A stretch of 31,996 nt of DNA from PALSA-612 sp046729255. Lineage in GTDB: Bacteria; Actinomycetota; Thermoleophilia; Gaiellales; Gaiellaceae. The stretch covers positions 1-31,996 of the forward strand of contig JBKPGF010000048.1 of the NCBI GenBank assembly GCA_046729255.1, given 5' to 3'. Position 1 is the stretch's first letter. Each line of letters starts with the position of its first letter. Made by a program: the position numbers and the translations under genes. The notes beneath the pieces are model-generated. The model was not told where the DNA came from. It ran no database searches and saw only the letters and a list, made by a program, of their open reading frames with translations. This document shows positions 1 to 8,519 of the stretch, in pieces.

Positions 1-459
1 TCGACCACCCCCGAGTGTTCTCCCTGACAGGGCAAGCGCTGACCGCACGGGCGAGCAGGCGCGTGCTCGGTGGCGCGTGGTCGATGTACTGGAACGATCT
101 CATCGAGGGGGCTTTCCCTGGCGCCACCCGGGTTGGCGCGAGTGCAATCGACGCTCTTGCTCCAGGTCGTCACGATCCCGAGCCACGTTCGGCGGGGTGA
201 CAGTGTGGCTCGGAGATCTCCTTGATAGCCGTGCGACGGATCCCTGCTGGCAACGTGTTCTTCCAGGGCTGCCAGATCACGGCCGAGTAGCCAACCGCCT
301 ATCGAGAGGGCCCGCCCCGGCGAGCCTCCGATCGCGGGCGCCTTTCCGCACAGACCCGGTTGCATCGGCGCCGAGCGAGCGCATGAGGTCGACGCTTCCC
401 CCGGCAGAAATCGACGACCGGATGCGACCCGGAGGTTGGGGAAGGGCCAACCGCGACCG
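1..459. other. No gene recognised at left edge
   Basis: I see no convincing coding region here. Short open frames exist on the plus strand but have no recognisable domain, no good ribosome binding site and the composition of antisense shadow frames. The stretch lies downstream of the minus-strand sugar kinase, so it is its 3' flank plus whatever belongs to the next gene beyond the window. Confidence 0.5.
434..452 (-). terminator. Possible terminator hairpin after the sugar kinase
   Basis: A 6-bp perfect stem (GGTTGG / CCAACC, 7-base loop) lies 8 bases beyond the stop codon of the minus-strand kinase. There is no T-run after it, so an intrinsic terminator is only a weak inference. Confidence 0.25.
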
Positions 460-1368
460 TCAGCCCGCCGCAGCAACCTGTTGGGCGAGCGCGATGGCGC
501 CGAGAACTCCCGCGCGATCGCCGAGACCGGGAGGTACGACGAAGTCGACAATCGCATCCTTCAGCTCCAGGGCGTCGAAGTACCCGGCAGTCAGGTCTCG
601 CAGGCGCCCCTGGACGCGAGACAGCAGATCCTGCTTCTTCATCACGCCGCCTCCGAGAATGATCCGCTCGGGAGACAGCGCGCAGATCACGTTCATCAGA
701 CCGAGTGCCACGTACTCCGCCTCGAGCTGCCACGGCGCGTCGTCGTCGAGATCCAGGGCTGCCTTTCCCCACCTCTCGCGCATGGCTTCCCCCGACGCGA
801 GCCCTTCGAAGCAGTCGCCGTGGTACGGGCAGCACCCTGGAAACGGGTCTGCTTCGCGATCGTGTGGGATCCGCATGTGCCCGATCTCGGGATGGAGCAA
901 CCCGTGAACGAGTCGGCCGTCCACAACGACACCGCCGCCGATGCCGGTCCCGACTGTGACGTAACAGAAGTTGGCGACATCGACTGCCGCTCCCCAGCGC
1001 CGCTCGCCAAGAGCCGCGGCGTTGACGTCGGTGTCGAAGGCGACGGGGATGTCGAGCGACTTTGCTAGCCGGCCCGCAACGTTCGTATGTGCCCATCCCG
1101 GCTTTGGCGTCGTCGTGATGAAGCCGAAGCTTTGTGAGGAGCGGCGAGGGTCGATCGGCCCGAACGAGCCGATGCCGACCGCCGCGAGCGATCCGTTTCG
1201 CGCGAAGAACTCGACGGCGCGCGCGATCGTCTCGTCGGGCTCTGTCGTTGGGAACGTCGTCGTTCCCCGTATGTCGGTCGGGCTGCTTCCGACTGCGCAC
1301 ACCCACTTCGAGCCGCCGGCCTCGACGCCGCCATAGAGACGCCTTGACTCTCGGGACTGGCCGCTCAC
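460..1368 (-). CDS. ROK-family sugar kinase, probable fructokinase
   Basis: A 302-residue ROK kinase expected to phosphorylate a free hexose with ATP in the cytoplasm. The phosphate-binding loop GGVEAGGSK is at residues 13-21, the catalytic segment DTDVNAAALGE at 112-122 (Asp114 as base), GTGIGGG at 140-146, and the ROK zinc site is formed by EIGH (161-164) with CCPYHGDC (179-186). The Cys-x-x-His-x-x-Cys form of this site is typical of the fructokinase subgroup (Bacillus YdhR/GmuE type) rather than of glucokinases. The start is a GTG whose last two bases are shared with the regulator's TGA stop (GTGA overlap), so the two genes are translationally coupled. With a mannitol-type dehydrogenase nearby, fructose to fructose 6-phosphate is the likely reaction. 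ROK membership is sure; substrate is inferred. Confidence 0.85.
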   Translation of the reverse strand: MSGQSRESRRLYGGVEAGGSKWVCAVGSSPTDIRGTTTFPTTEPDETIARAVEFFARNGSLAAVGIGSFGPIDPRRSSQSFGFITTTPKPGWAHTNVAGRLAKSLDIPVAFDTDVNAAALGERRWGAAVDVANFCYVTVGTGIGGGVVVDGRLVHGLLHPEIGHMRIPHDREADPFPGCCPYHGDCFEGLASGEAMRERWGKAALDLDDDAPWQLEAEYVALGLMNVICALSPERIILGGGVMKKQDLLSRVQGRLRDLTAGYFDALELKDAIVDFVVPPGLGDRAGVLGAIALAQQVAAAG

Positions 1369-2396
1369 CCGACGACGACTGACTCCTGGCCCGCGCCCGA
1401 GGACCGACGGACAATCAGATCGGCGGGCAGAACGACGACCCGCCGGTGCTCGCGTACGCGTCCCCCGAGGCGGTCGAGGAGCAGTTGCGCGGCGAGTGTG
1501 CCGAAGGTCGCGGCGGGCTGGGCCATCACGGTGAGGAAGGGGTAGAGACGCGAGACGTGCTCGATGTCGTCGAAGCACACGAGGGCGAGGGCACCGGGAA
1601 TGTCGACACCTCGGTCGCGCGCTGCCTCGACGACTCCGACCGCAACGATGTTGTTGACCGCGAAGATCGCCGTCGGCGGTTCTTCGAGGTCGAAGAGCCG
1701 CAATGCGGCCTCGTAGCCGCCACGCGCGTCGACGGCGCTCGCCTCTACCTCGTACTCCGCTAGCTGCTCGAGTGCCGCCGCCTCGAGGGCGTCGCGGTAA
1801 CCCTGGAGTCGCTCTCGCGACGTCGAGACGTCGAGCGTCTCGGAGATCATCGCGATTCTCCGATGGCCGAGCTCGACGAGATGCTCGACGAGGCGTCGTG
1901 CCCCGGCAATGCTGTCGCCCTGAACGAGGTCCGCCTCGAAGCCGGCGATCGAGCGGTCGATAAGGACGTAAGGAATGTTGTTTCGCGCCAGCATTCTCAG
2001 GTGCGACTTCGAGCGGTCCGAGACGGGGGCGACGAGCACTCCCTCGACCTGGAACTCGACCATGTCCTCGAGGTACTCCCGCTCGCGCTCGAGCTCGGCT
2101 CGCGTGTCGCAGAGAATGACGTGGTAATCGGCCCGCCAAGCAACATCCTCGGCGGCCTGGACGATGAGCGTGAAAAACGGGTTCGCCACGTCCGGGACGA
2201 GGAGGGCGAGCGTGCCAGTCTTCCGTCGAATCAGCCCGCGGGCGAGCCGGTTCGGGACGTACTGCAACTCGACGATGGCCGCCTCGACTCGGCGGCGCGT
2301 GTCGGCGTGGACGCGCGGGCTGTTATTGATCACCCGCGAAACCGTCATGGGCGAGACGCCCGCGAGTTCTGCAACGTCGCGAAGGGTGACTCTCAT
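1365..2396 (-). CDS. LacI-family transcriptional regulator
   Basis: A 343-residue regulator with the N-terminal LacI helix-turn-helix (residues about 3-25, DVAELAGVSPMTVSRVIN) and hinge, followed by a periplasmic-binding-protein-like sensor domain (LALLVPDVANPFF, then a DRS effector-pocket segment, and LALVCFDDIE near residue 270). The ATG at 2396 is chosen because it starts immediately before the conserved RVTLRDVAELAGVS; an open frame continues upstream but lacks homology. It is the first gene of a two-gene minus-strand unit with the sugar kinase and diverges from the polyol importer. Two LacI-type palindromes lie in the shared upstream region, one close to its own start, suggesting control of both the importer and itself. 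The effector is probably a polyol or a pathway sugar (inference). Confidence 0.92.
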   Translation of the reverse strand: MRVTLRDVAELAGVSPMTVSRVINNSPRVHADTRRRVEAAIVELQYVPNRLARGLIRRKTGTLALLVPDVANPFFTLIVQAAEDVAWRADYHVILCDTRAELEREREYLEDMVEFQVEGVLVAPVSDRSKSHLRMLARNNIPYVLIDRSIAGFEADLVQGDSIAGARRLVEHLVELGHRRIAMISETLDVSTSRERLQGYRDALEAAALEQLAEYEVEASAVDARGGYEAALRLFDLEEPPTAIFAVNNIVAVGVVEAARDRGVDIPGALALVCFDDIEHVSRLYPFLTVMAQPAATFGTLAAQLLLDRLGGRVREHRRVVVLPADLIVRRSSGAGQESVVVG

Positions 2397-2422
2397 CGGC
2401 CGTTTTCTAACATGCGCGCGAA

Positions 2423-2436
2423 TGTTATTGATACCA
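2423..2436. promoter_or_regulatory. Putative LacI-type operator B
   Basis: The 14-mer TGTTATTGATACCA fits the LacI-family operator pattern TGnTAnCGnTAnCA with one deviation (T for the central C). It lies 26 bases upstream of the regulator's start codon and overlaps a possible minus-strand -10 (TAACAT), so autorepression is plausible. Confidence 0.5.
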
Positions 2437-2468
2437 CTTCGCGGAGACAGATGTAGCCGTAGCCGAGC

Positions 2469-2498
2469 TTGACATAGACGTTCGAGCCGTGTTATTAA
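2469..2498 (+). promoter_or_regulatory. Sigma-70-type promoter for polyol importer operon
   Basis: A perfect TTGACA (2469-2474) is followed after 18 bases by TATTAA (2493-2498). Expected start of transcription is near 2505, giving a leader of about 170 bases before the binding-protein gene. Operator A begins about 7 bases after this start point, a position suited to repression. Confidence 0.5.
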
Positions 2499-2511
2499 GT
2501 AGTTCGCGCGT

Positions 2512-2527
2512 GTGGTAGCGATATCAC
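2512..2527. promoter_or_regulatory. Putative LacI-type operator A
   Basis: GTGGTAGCGATATCAC is a 16-bp near-palindrome matching TGnTAnCGnTAnCA exactly, with the central CG typical of LacI-family sites. It lies just downstream of the predicted importer promoter. Its centre is exactly 90 bp from the centre of operator B. Confidence 0.6.
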
Positions 2528-2673
2528 GAGAAAGCATATTTGCGTCAAGTAGGGTTCGTTGCCCTTGACTCGCTCGCTACCCATGCGACCTCTCATCCGG
2601 CTGTCACACGCCGGCCCGTCCCGAGGCGCGCTCCAAGGCGCTCGACTCGGACGCAACGAACAGGAGGAGTCAA

Positions 2674-4032
2674 ATGATTCGAGCACGACTTCAGATAGGG
2701 CGTCTGGCCGTGGCGCTCCTCGTCGCAGCAGCGCTCATCGCCGCGCTCGCGAGCACTGCGTCTAGCACGCCGGCACAGAGCAAGACGATAAGGGTCGCGA
2801 TCGTCGGCAATCCACAGATGGAGGACATCGCCAAGCTGACGCCGTCGCTGTTCACGAAAAAGACGGGGATCAAGGTCAGGTACTCGATCCTCGAGGAGGG
2901 CAAGCTTCGCGAGATCGTGACCCGCGACGTCGGAACCGGCGGCAGGCAGTTTGACGTAGTGATGATCGGGCCGTACGAGGCGCCGCAGTTCGGTGCCAGC
3001 GGTCTCCTGAAGAACCTCACGCCCTTCGCGAAACGCGACGCGTCCTACAAGTTCAACGATGTGATCCCGGCCGTGCGCAACGCGCTTTCCGCGAACGGGA
3101 AGATGTACGCGTCGCCCTTCTACGGCGAATCGTCGTTCGTCATGTACCGCAAGGACGTCATGAAGGCGAAGGGGGTGACCATCCCCGCAAAGCCGACGTG
3201 GAATCAGATCGCCGCGATCGCTCGCAAGATCGACTCCGACAACATGGCCGGCATCTGTCTGCGCGGCAAGCCCGGCTGGGGTGACCTAGGCGCGTCGTTC
3301 ACGACGGTGCTGAACACCTTCGGCGGCACCTGGTGGTCGGCGAAGCCGAATGGCGAGCCGGACAAGGCACAGGTCGACAAGCCAGCGTTCAGACAAGCAC
3401 TCACGTTCTACGTCAATCTCGTCAAGGATGCGGGCGAGACGGACGCGGCAAACGCGAGCTTCAACGAGTGCCTCGCCCAGTACCAGGACAGCAAGGTCGC
3501 GATGTGGTACGACGCAACCGTTGCTGCCGGCACCCTGGAGGCGAACGACAGCGCCGTCAGGGGCAAGAACGGGTACGCGCTCGCGCCGGTCAGGAAGACG
3601 AAGGCGTCGGGGTGGCTGTGGACGTGGGCTCTGGCGATCCCGAGGGAGTCGCCCGATGTGCCCACGGCGTGGAAGTACATCTCTTGGGCGACCGGCCCGG
3701 CCTACATCAAGGCTGCGGGCACGAGAATCTCCGGCGGCTGGGCGGCGATCCCGCCTGGAACCCGATTCTCGACCTACAAGATCCCGCAGTACAAACGAGC
3801 AGCCAAGGCGTTCGCGGCGATCACGCTGTCGGCGATGAGAGCGGCCCCCATCAACAATCCGGGAACGACCAAGCGCCCCGGTGTGCCCGGCGTGCAGTAC
3901 GTCGGCATTCCCGAGTTCCAGGATGTCGGGAACCGGTGCACCGAGGAGTTCTCGAGCGTCATCGCAGGCCGAGAGTCGATCGATGACGCCCTCAGCCGCT
4001 GTCAGGACATCGCATCAGACGCGATTCGGTAG
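2674..4032 (+). CDS. Polyol/sugar ABC transporter substrate-binding protein
   Basis: A 452-residue family 1 extracellular solute-binding protein. Residues 1-35 form a Sec signal peptide (basic MIRARLQIGR, then an Ala/Leu core) without a lipobox Cys, so it is probably released or anchored otherwise. The mature part resembles the sorbitol/mannitol binding proteins (SmoE/MtlE type): TPSLFTKKTGIKVRY, FDVVMIGPYEAPQFG, and an aromatic-rich C-lobe (GWLWTWALAIP, YISWATGP). The start has a very strong ribosome binding site, AGGAGGAG, 5 bases upstream. It is the first gene of the importer operon, controlled by the divergent LacI regulator. Polyol specificity is inferred from family resemblance and the neighbouring mannitol-type dehydrogenase. 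Confidence 0.85.
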   Translation: MIRARLQIGRLAVALLVAAALIAALASTASSTPAQSKTIRVAIVGNPQMEDIAKLTPSLFTKKTGIKVRYSILEEGKLREIVTRDVGTGGRQFDVVMIGPYEAPQFGASGLLKNLTPFAKRDASYKFNDVIPAVRNALSANGKMYASPFYGESSFVMYRKDVMKAKGVTIPAKPTWNQIAAIARKIDSDNMAGICLRGKPGWGDLGASFTTVLNTFGGTWWSAKPNGEPDKAQVDKPAFRQALTFYVNLVKDAGETDAANASFNECLAQYQDSKVAMWYDATVAAGTLEANDSAVRGKNGYALAPVRKTKASGWLWTWALAIPRESPDVPTAWKYISWATGPAYIKAAGTRISGGWAAIPPGTRFSTYKIPQYKRAAKAFAAITLSAMRAAPINNPGTTKRPGVPGVQYVGIPEFQDVGNRCTEEFSSVIAGRESIDDALSRCQDIASDAIR

Positions 4033-4045
4033 CACAATCGAGCTC

Positions 4046-4960
4046 GTGACGAGCGCCGCGGCCGGGAGAACGCCCTCCTCGGATCCGTTCTCTCGGCCGT
4101 GGCGCCGGCGGCTGCCGCTGCTTCCGGCACTCCTCTTCGCGATAGCCGCGACCCAGATTCCGTTCGTGCTGAGCGTCTGGTACAGCTTTACGGACTGGTC
4201 GATCAGCCCGCCGACGCCTCGCCGCTTCATCGGGCTCGACAACTACGAGAGGCTCGTCAGCGACGAGTTCTTCCGCGAGGCGGCGTGGACGAGCGTGCTG
4301 ATGACCGTCTCCACGGTCCTCGTCTCGCTCGCGCTCGGCACTCTGCTCGCGCTGCTCCTCGACCGACATTTCTTCGGACACGGGATCGTCCGCACCCTGC
4401 TGATCACACCGTTTCTGATCATGCCGGTGGTCGCGGGGTTGATCTGGAAGAACCAGATGTTCAGCGGGCTCTACGGGGTTCTCAATTGGGTGCTCGAGGG
4501 GCTCGGCTTCGAGAGCATCGAGTTCGTCTCGAAGTACCCGCTGTTCTCGATCGTGACGGTGCTCGTGTGGCAGTGGACGCCGTTCATGATGCTGATCATG
4601 CTCGCCGGCCTGCAGAGCCAGCCCCCCGACATCCTCGAGGCAGCCAAGGTGGACGGAGCGACGGCCTTCGGCACCTTCCGGCAACTCACGCTTCCCCACT
4701 TGCGTCGGTACATGGAGCTTTGCGCCCTGCTCGGCACGATCTACGTGGTCCAGGTCTTCGACCAGGTCGACGTGATGACGGGCGGAGGGCCTGATTCCAC
4801 GAACATCCCGTACTTCGTCTATCAGCGCTCGATCGGCGGGGGCTGGGACTTCGGGCTCGCGTCCGCCTACAGCATCGTCGTCGTTCTCCTGTCGATCGTC
4901 ATCGCGATGATATGCCTCCGCGTTCTCTCCAGCCTGCTCCGAGAGGAGGAGAGCGTGTGA
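4046..4960 (+). CDS. ABC transporter permease (MalF/SmoF type)
   Basis: Inner-membrane permease of the CUT1 carbohydrate family, 304 residues from the chosen GTG. It has about six hydrophobic helices, starting with LPLLPALLFAIAATQIPFVL, and the cytoplasmic EAA loop that docks on the ATPase (DILEAAKVDGATAFGTF...LPHL). The frame is open further upstream, and an ATG at 3983 would overlap the binding-protein gene by 50 bases; the GTG at 4046 avoids that and gives a typical length, but neither start has a clear ribosome binding site. The stop TGA shares one base with the ATG of the next permease, showing tight coupling. Works with the second permease as a heterodimeric channel. Confidence 0.85.
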   Translation: MTSAAAGRTPSSDPFSRPWRRRLPLLPALLFAIAATQIPFVLSVWYSFTDWSISPPTPRRFIGLDNYERLVSDEFFREAAWTSVLMTVSTVLVSLALGTLLALLLDRHFFGHGIVRTLLITPFLIMPVVAGLIWKNQMFSGLYGVLNWVLEGLGFESIEFVSKYPLFSIVTVLVWQWTPFMMLIMLAGLQSQPPDILEAAKVDGATAFGTFRQLTLPHLRRYMELCALLGTIYVVQVFDQVDVMTGGGPDSTNIPYFVYQRSIGGGWDFGLASAYSIVVVLLSIVIAMICLRVLSSLLREEESV

Positions 4961-5820
4961 TGCGAGGACGCGTCGGGACGCGGCTCGGCGTCGGCGAGCG
5001 TCGCTCCGTGCACTTCACCCTCGGGCTGACCGCCTGGCTCGTGGCGCTGATCTTCTTCTTTCCGGTCTTCTGGATGGTGCTCTCGTCGTTCAAGGAAGAG
5101 CAAGATGCAAATACCAGCCCGAAGCTCATCTTCTCGCCAACGCTCGACCGCTACCGCGACGTGACGAGCAATCCCGAGGGTACGCTCTCGTTCGGCGAAG
5201 CGGCCACAAACTCGGCAATCGTCGTCATCGCCAGCACTCTGATCGTGCTTGCGCTCGCACTCCCGGCCGCTTATGCGCTCGCCATCCGGCCGGTGCCGCG
5301 GTGGCGCGACGTGCTGTTCTTCTTCATGTCCACCAAGTTCTTGCCGATCGTCGCCGCGATCCTGCCGATCTGGGTCCTCGCGAACCACTTCGACAAGCTC
5401 AACACGCGCACCGTTCTGATCGTGCTCTACACCGCGATCAATCTCCCGTTGGCCATCTGGATGCTGCGCTCGTTCTTCATGGAGATCCCGCGCGAGCTGA
5501 TCGAGGCCGCTGACATCGACGGCGCGAGGTTGCGCGGACAGCTGACGTCGATCATCCTGCCCATCGCCGCTCCGGGAATCGCTGCGACGGCCCTCCTCTG
5601 CGTCATCTTCGCCTGGAACGAGTACTTCTATGCCGTCCAACTCAACCCCGTGTCCGGATCGACGGTGCCGATGTGGGTGACGACCAACATCAGCACGCGT
5701 GGCAACTTTCTCGCCAAGCTGTCGGCGGCGTCGGTGGTCGCCTGCATCCCGGTCGTTCTGGCCGGCTGGCTCGCCCAGAAGCGCATGATCCGCGGCCTCT
5801 CGATGGGCGCGATCAAGTAG
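4960..5820 (+). CDS. ABC transporter permease (MalG/SmoG type)
   Basis: The second CUT1 permease, 286 residues, with about six membrane helices (first: FTLGLTAWLVALIFFFPVFW) and the EAA loop ELIEAADIDGARLRGQL...ILPIAAPG near residues 180-205. The ATG is taken from the tgATG junction with the upstream permease and is preceded by GAGGAGAG. The C-terminus ends with the family pattern QKRMIRGLSMGAIK. The FFFPVFWMVLSSFK segment is characteristic of MalG-like partners. It forms the translocation pore with the preceding gene product. Confidence 0.9.
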   Translation: MRGRVGTRLGVGERRSVHFTLGLTAWLVALIFFFPVFWMVLSSFKEEQDANTSPKLIFSPTLDRYRDVTSNPEGTLSFGEAATNSAIVVIASTLIVLALALPAAYALAIRPVPRWRDVLFFFMSTKFLPIVAAILPIWVLANHFDKLNTRTVLIVLYTAINLPLAIWMLRSFFMEIPRELIEAADIDGARLRGQLTSIILPIAAPGIAATALLCVIFAWNEYFYAVQLNPVSGSTVPMWVTTNISTRGNFLAKLSAASVVACIPVVLAGWLAQKRMIRGLSMGAIK

Positions 5821-5843
5821 GCAGAGGCAGGCAGGAGGCCCCC

Positions 5844-6986
5844 TTGGCATCGGTCCGTTACGACTCCGCGACGCGCTTCTACCCCGGCACGCCCCGTGCC
5901 GCGGTGAACAAGCTCGACCTGGAGATCGATGACGGCGAGCTCCTCGTCCTCGTCGGCCCTTCGGGCTCGGGCAAGACGACAGCGCTGCGAATGCTGGCGG
6001 GGCTCGAGCCCCTCGATGACGGACGGGTGCTGATCGGCGACCGCGACGTGAGCGCTGTGCACCCACGCGACCGCGACATCGCCATGGTCTTTCAGAACTA
6101 CGCCCTCTACCCTCAGCTCAACGTCGCTCAGAACATGGGCTTTGCTCTCAAGCAGCGCGGAGTTCCAAAGGCCGAGCGGATGCAGCAGGTGCGGGAGGTG
6201 GCGAAGCTGCTCGACCTCGAGTCACTACTCGAACGCAAGCCGAAGAACCTCTCCGGCGGTCAGCGTCAGCGCGTAGCCATGGGGCGCGCGATCGTGCGAC
6301 GACCTCAGGTCTATTTGATGGACGAGCCGCTTTCCAACCTCGACGCAAAGCTGCGCGTGCAGACGCGCGCCTGGCTCGCGGAACTACAGACGCGTCTGGG
6401 AGTGACCACGGTCTACGTCACCCACGACCAGGTGGAGGCCATGACGATGGGTCACCGTGTGGCGGTGTTGCGAGACGGGGAGTTGCAGCAGTGCGACGCT
6501 CCGAGCACGCTCTTCCGGGCGCCCGCGAACGTATTCGTCGCGGGATTCATCGGCTCGCCGGCGATGAATCAGCTGCCTGTAACAGCGACCACTCCGCTGC
6601 GGGTCGCGGGAGCCGAGGTGCACATGCACGAGCGTCTTGATGGCGTCGCCGGCGATCGGCTCGTGATCGGTTTCCGCCCGGAGGCACTCCGTATGGGCGG
6701 CGGGCCTATCCGAGGTCGCATACGCGCCGTCGAAGATCTGGGCTCGGAGGTGTTCGTCCACATCGTGATCGAGCACGAGTTCGAGCCGGCGACGCTTGTG
6801 GCGAAAACCCTTCCGCCGTTTGCCGGGCACATCGGCGACAACGTGTCGCTGGCCTTGAATGGAACGATGCATGTCTTCGAGCCGGAGGGCGCGCGGATCG
6901 CGACCGTCACGGCTTCCACCCAGGAAGGTGAGCTCGCCTCACGCCGGGCCGCATCGGGGCCCGAGCTGTCAGGAGGCTCGATGTAG
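5844..6986 (+). CDS. Sugar ABC transporter ATP-binding protein (MalK/UgpC type)
   Basis: A 380-residue ATPase energising the polyol importer. Walker A GPSGSGKTT is near residues 38-46, the signature LSGGQRQRVAMGRAI near 136, Walker B VYLMDEPLSNLDAK near 156, and the H-loop in TVYVTHDQVEAM near 190. The C-terminal third is a TOBE/MalK-type regulatory domain. The start is a TTG: an AGGAGG at 5833-5838 sits five bases before it, and the protein then begins ASVRYDSATRFYPG, as in homologues. Such MalK-like subunits are sometimes shared among several importers. The last 18 bases overlap, tail to tail, the convergent dehydrogenase gene. Confidence 0.92.
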   Translation: MASVRYDSATRFYPGTPRAAVNKLDLEIDDGELLVLVGPSGSGKTTALRMLAGLEPLDDGRVLIGDRDVSAVHPRDRDIAMVFQNYALYPQLNVAQNMGFALKQRGVPKAERMQQVREVAKLLDLESLLERKPKNLSGGQRQRVAMGRAIVRRPQVYLMDEPLSNLDAKLRVQTRAWLAELQTRLGVTTVYVTHDQVEAMTMGHRVAVLRDGELQQCDAPSTLFRAPANVFVAGFIGSPAMNQLPVTATTPLRVAGAEVHMHERLDGVAGDRLVIGFRPEALRMGGGPIRGRIRAVEDLGSEVFVHIVIEHEFEPATLVAKTLPPFAGHIGDNVSLALNGTMHVFEPEGARIATVTASTQEGELASRRAASGPELSGGSM

Positions 6987-8381
6987 GGCCTCGACGGCCC
7001 CGATCGGGCCGCGGGACGCGAGACTGCGCGACGACGCGGCGAAGACGTCACGGAACCGCTCGCTCTCGCGCAACATAGGTGGGAACACGATGGCGAGGCC
7101 GAGGAACGCGACCGGATCAGCCATCGCTCGCATCGCGAAGCTCGCAGAGTGTTCCCCGCTCGCGTCTGGCGCGCGCGCGGCGGCCGGCGTCGTCGCCAGA
7201 TAGCGCGCCCATCCCGCCAACGCGAGCGCAGCGCACTCGACCGGCCCGTCACGCTCCAACTGGCGCTCGATGGTCGGAATCAGGAATGTCGGGAACTTCG
7301 CCGTCCCGTCGATGCAAAGCCGCGCGATCTGATCGCGCACGCCACTGCTCGCGAAGCGCTCGAGCACGGCCGCCGCGTATTCCACGCGCGGATGCTCCGG
7401 GATCTCCTCCAGCGTCGGGATCGCCTCGTTCCAGAGGAAACGTTCGAGGAACCGCCGCAGGGGCGGGGTCGCCATGGCTTCGTCGACGTGGACGATGCCC
7501 GCCAGAGCCGAGAGATACGCCATGCATGAATGCGTCGCGTTCAGCATGCGCAGCTTGTAGAGCTCCCAGTCGCGCACCTGGTCGCTGAAGAGCACGCCGA
7601 CCTCCTCGAACGGCGGCCGGCCCGAGGCGAATTCGTCCTCGACCACCCATTGGCGGAAGGACTCGGCGACGACAGGCCAGCCGTCACGTATCCCGACGCT
7701 GGCTCGCAGCCAGGCCCGATCGCTGTCCGCCGTCTGGGGTGTGATCCGGTCGACCATCGAATTAGGGAAGGAGCAGGCAGCGTCGACCCAGCGCGCGAGC
7801 TCGGCGTCCCGCTCATCGCACATGCCCACTACGGCCGTGCGCGCAACCTTTCCGTTGCCGGGGATGTTGTCGCAGCTGAGAATCGTGAGCGCCCCGCCGT
7901 TCTCCGCCCGCCGGCGGGCCAGGCCAACCGCGATTGCCTCGAGAGTTGGGTTCGGCCTCGCGAGGGAGTACCCGGACTCGGTGATCGTGAGCGAGAGGAT
8001 CGCGGTTTCGGGATCGGAGATCTGCACGGCGACGATGGCTGGTTCGTCGATCGCGAGGACGTAGTCGACAATGCTGCCAATCACCTGTATATGTGGCTCG
8101 CCGTCCCCTTTTTCGACAAGCGTGTACAGGCAGTCCTGTGAACGCAGGACCTCATCCATTCGCCGATCGGCCTCGAGCAGTCCTAGGCCACGGATTCCCC
8201 ACTCACTCCCGGTGTCGGCGAGCTCGTGGGTGTAGAGCGCGAGGTGCGCCCTGTGGAAGCCTCCAACGCCGATGTGGAGGATGCGGGGGCGCAGCGCTGA
8301 GCGATCGTAGCGTGGTACGGGGACGCCTCGCTCGGCGATCTCCCCGAGGGCGCTCGCACGTAAATCGACGGCGCGCGGCAT
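6969..8381 (-). CDS. Mannitol 2-dehydrogenase family polyol dehydrogenase
   Basis: A 470-residue member of the long-chain polyol dehydrogenase family (mannitol, arabitol, sorbose, fructuronate reductases). It oxidises a polyol to its ketose with NAD(P). The N-terminal Rossmann domain has ILHIGVGGFHRAH, and the C-terminal helical domain has the catalytic set KLRMLNATHS with Lys276, Asn281 and His284, the same spacing as Lys295/Asn300/His303 of Pseudomonas mannitol 2-dehydrogenase. A GTG at 8384 directly precedes the ATG at 8381; either could be used. The gene converges on the importer ATPase rather than joining its operon, so it needs its own promoter; I see no LacI-type operator in its 138-bp upstream gap. 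Mannitol to fructose fits the nearby fructokinase. Confidence 0.88.
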   Translation of the reverse strand: MPRAVDLRASALGEIAERGVPVPRYDRSALRPRILHIGVGGFHRAHLALYTHELADTGSEWGIRGLGLLEADRRMDEVLRSQDCLYTLVEKGDGEPHIQVIGSIVDYVLAIDEPAIVAVQISDPETAILSLTITESGYSLARPNPTLEAIAVGLARRRAENGGALTILSCDNIPGNGKVARTAVVGMCDERDAELARWVDAACSFPNSMVDRITPQTADSDRAWLRASVGIRDGWPVVAESFRQWVVEDEFASGRPPFEEVGVLFSDQVRDWELYKLRMLNATHSCMAYLSALAGIVHVDEAMATPPLRRFLERFLWNEAIPTLEEIPEHPRVEYAAAVLERFASSGVRDQIARLCIDGTAKFPTFLIPTIERQLERDGPVECAALALAGWARYLATTPAAARAPDASGEHSASFAMRAMADPVAFLGLAIVFPPMLRESERFRDVFAASSRSLASRGPIGAVEALHRAS

Positions 8382-8519
8382 CACTTGCCGACGGAAACCA
8401 CTGATGGAAGCCTAGGCGATGGAAGCGGCCCGTACGTGTCCGAATCCGGCGAGCGGAGGCGTCTCACATCGTGCAACCTCGCGTCGATCCAGTCGGGAGA
8501 TCGGGCGGAAGGAGCTGTT

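Noticed and set aside
460..2139. A 559-codon minus-strand frame spanning the kinase and much of the regulator
   Set aside because: Only the 302 codons from the GTG at 1368 show ROK similarity; upstream is an Arg-rich shadow of the LacI gene in another frame.
2321..2334. A third LacI-like site, TGTTATTGATCACC, inside the regulator gene
   Set aside because: It has three deviations from the operator pattern and encodes part of the conserved helix-turn-helix (INNS), so coding constraint explains it.
8400..8445. Direct repeat GATGGAAGC twice upstream of the polyol dehydrogenase
   Set aside because: Nine bases only, not palindromic, with no match to the LacI-type operator; too weak to call a regulatory site.
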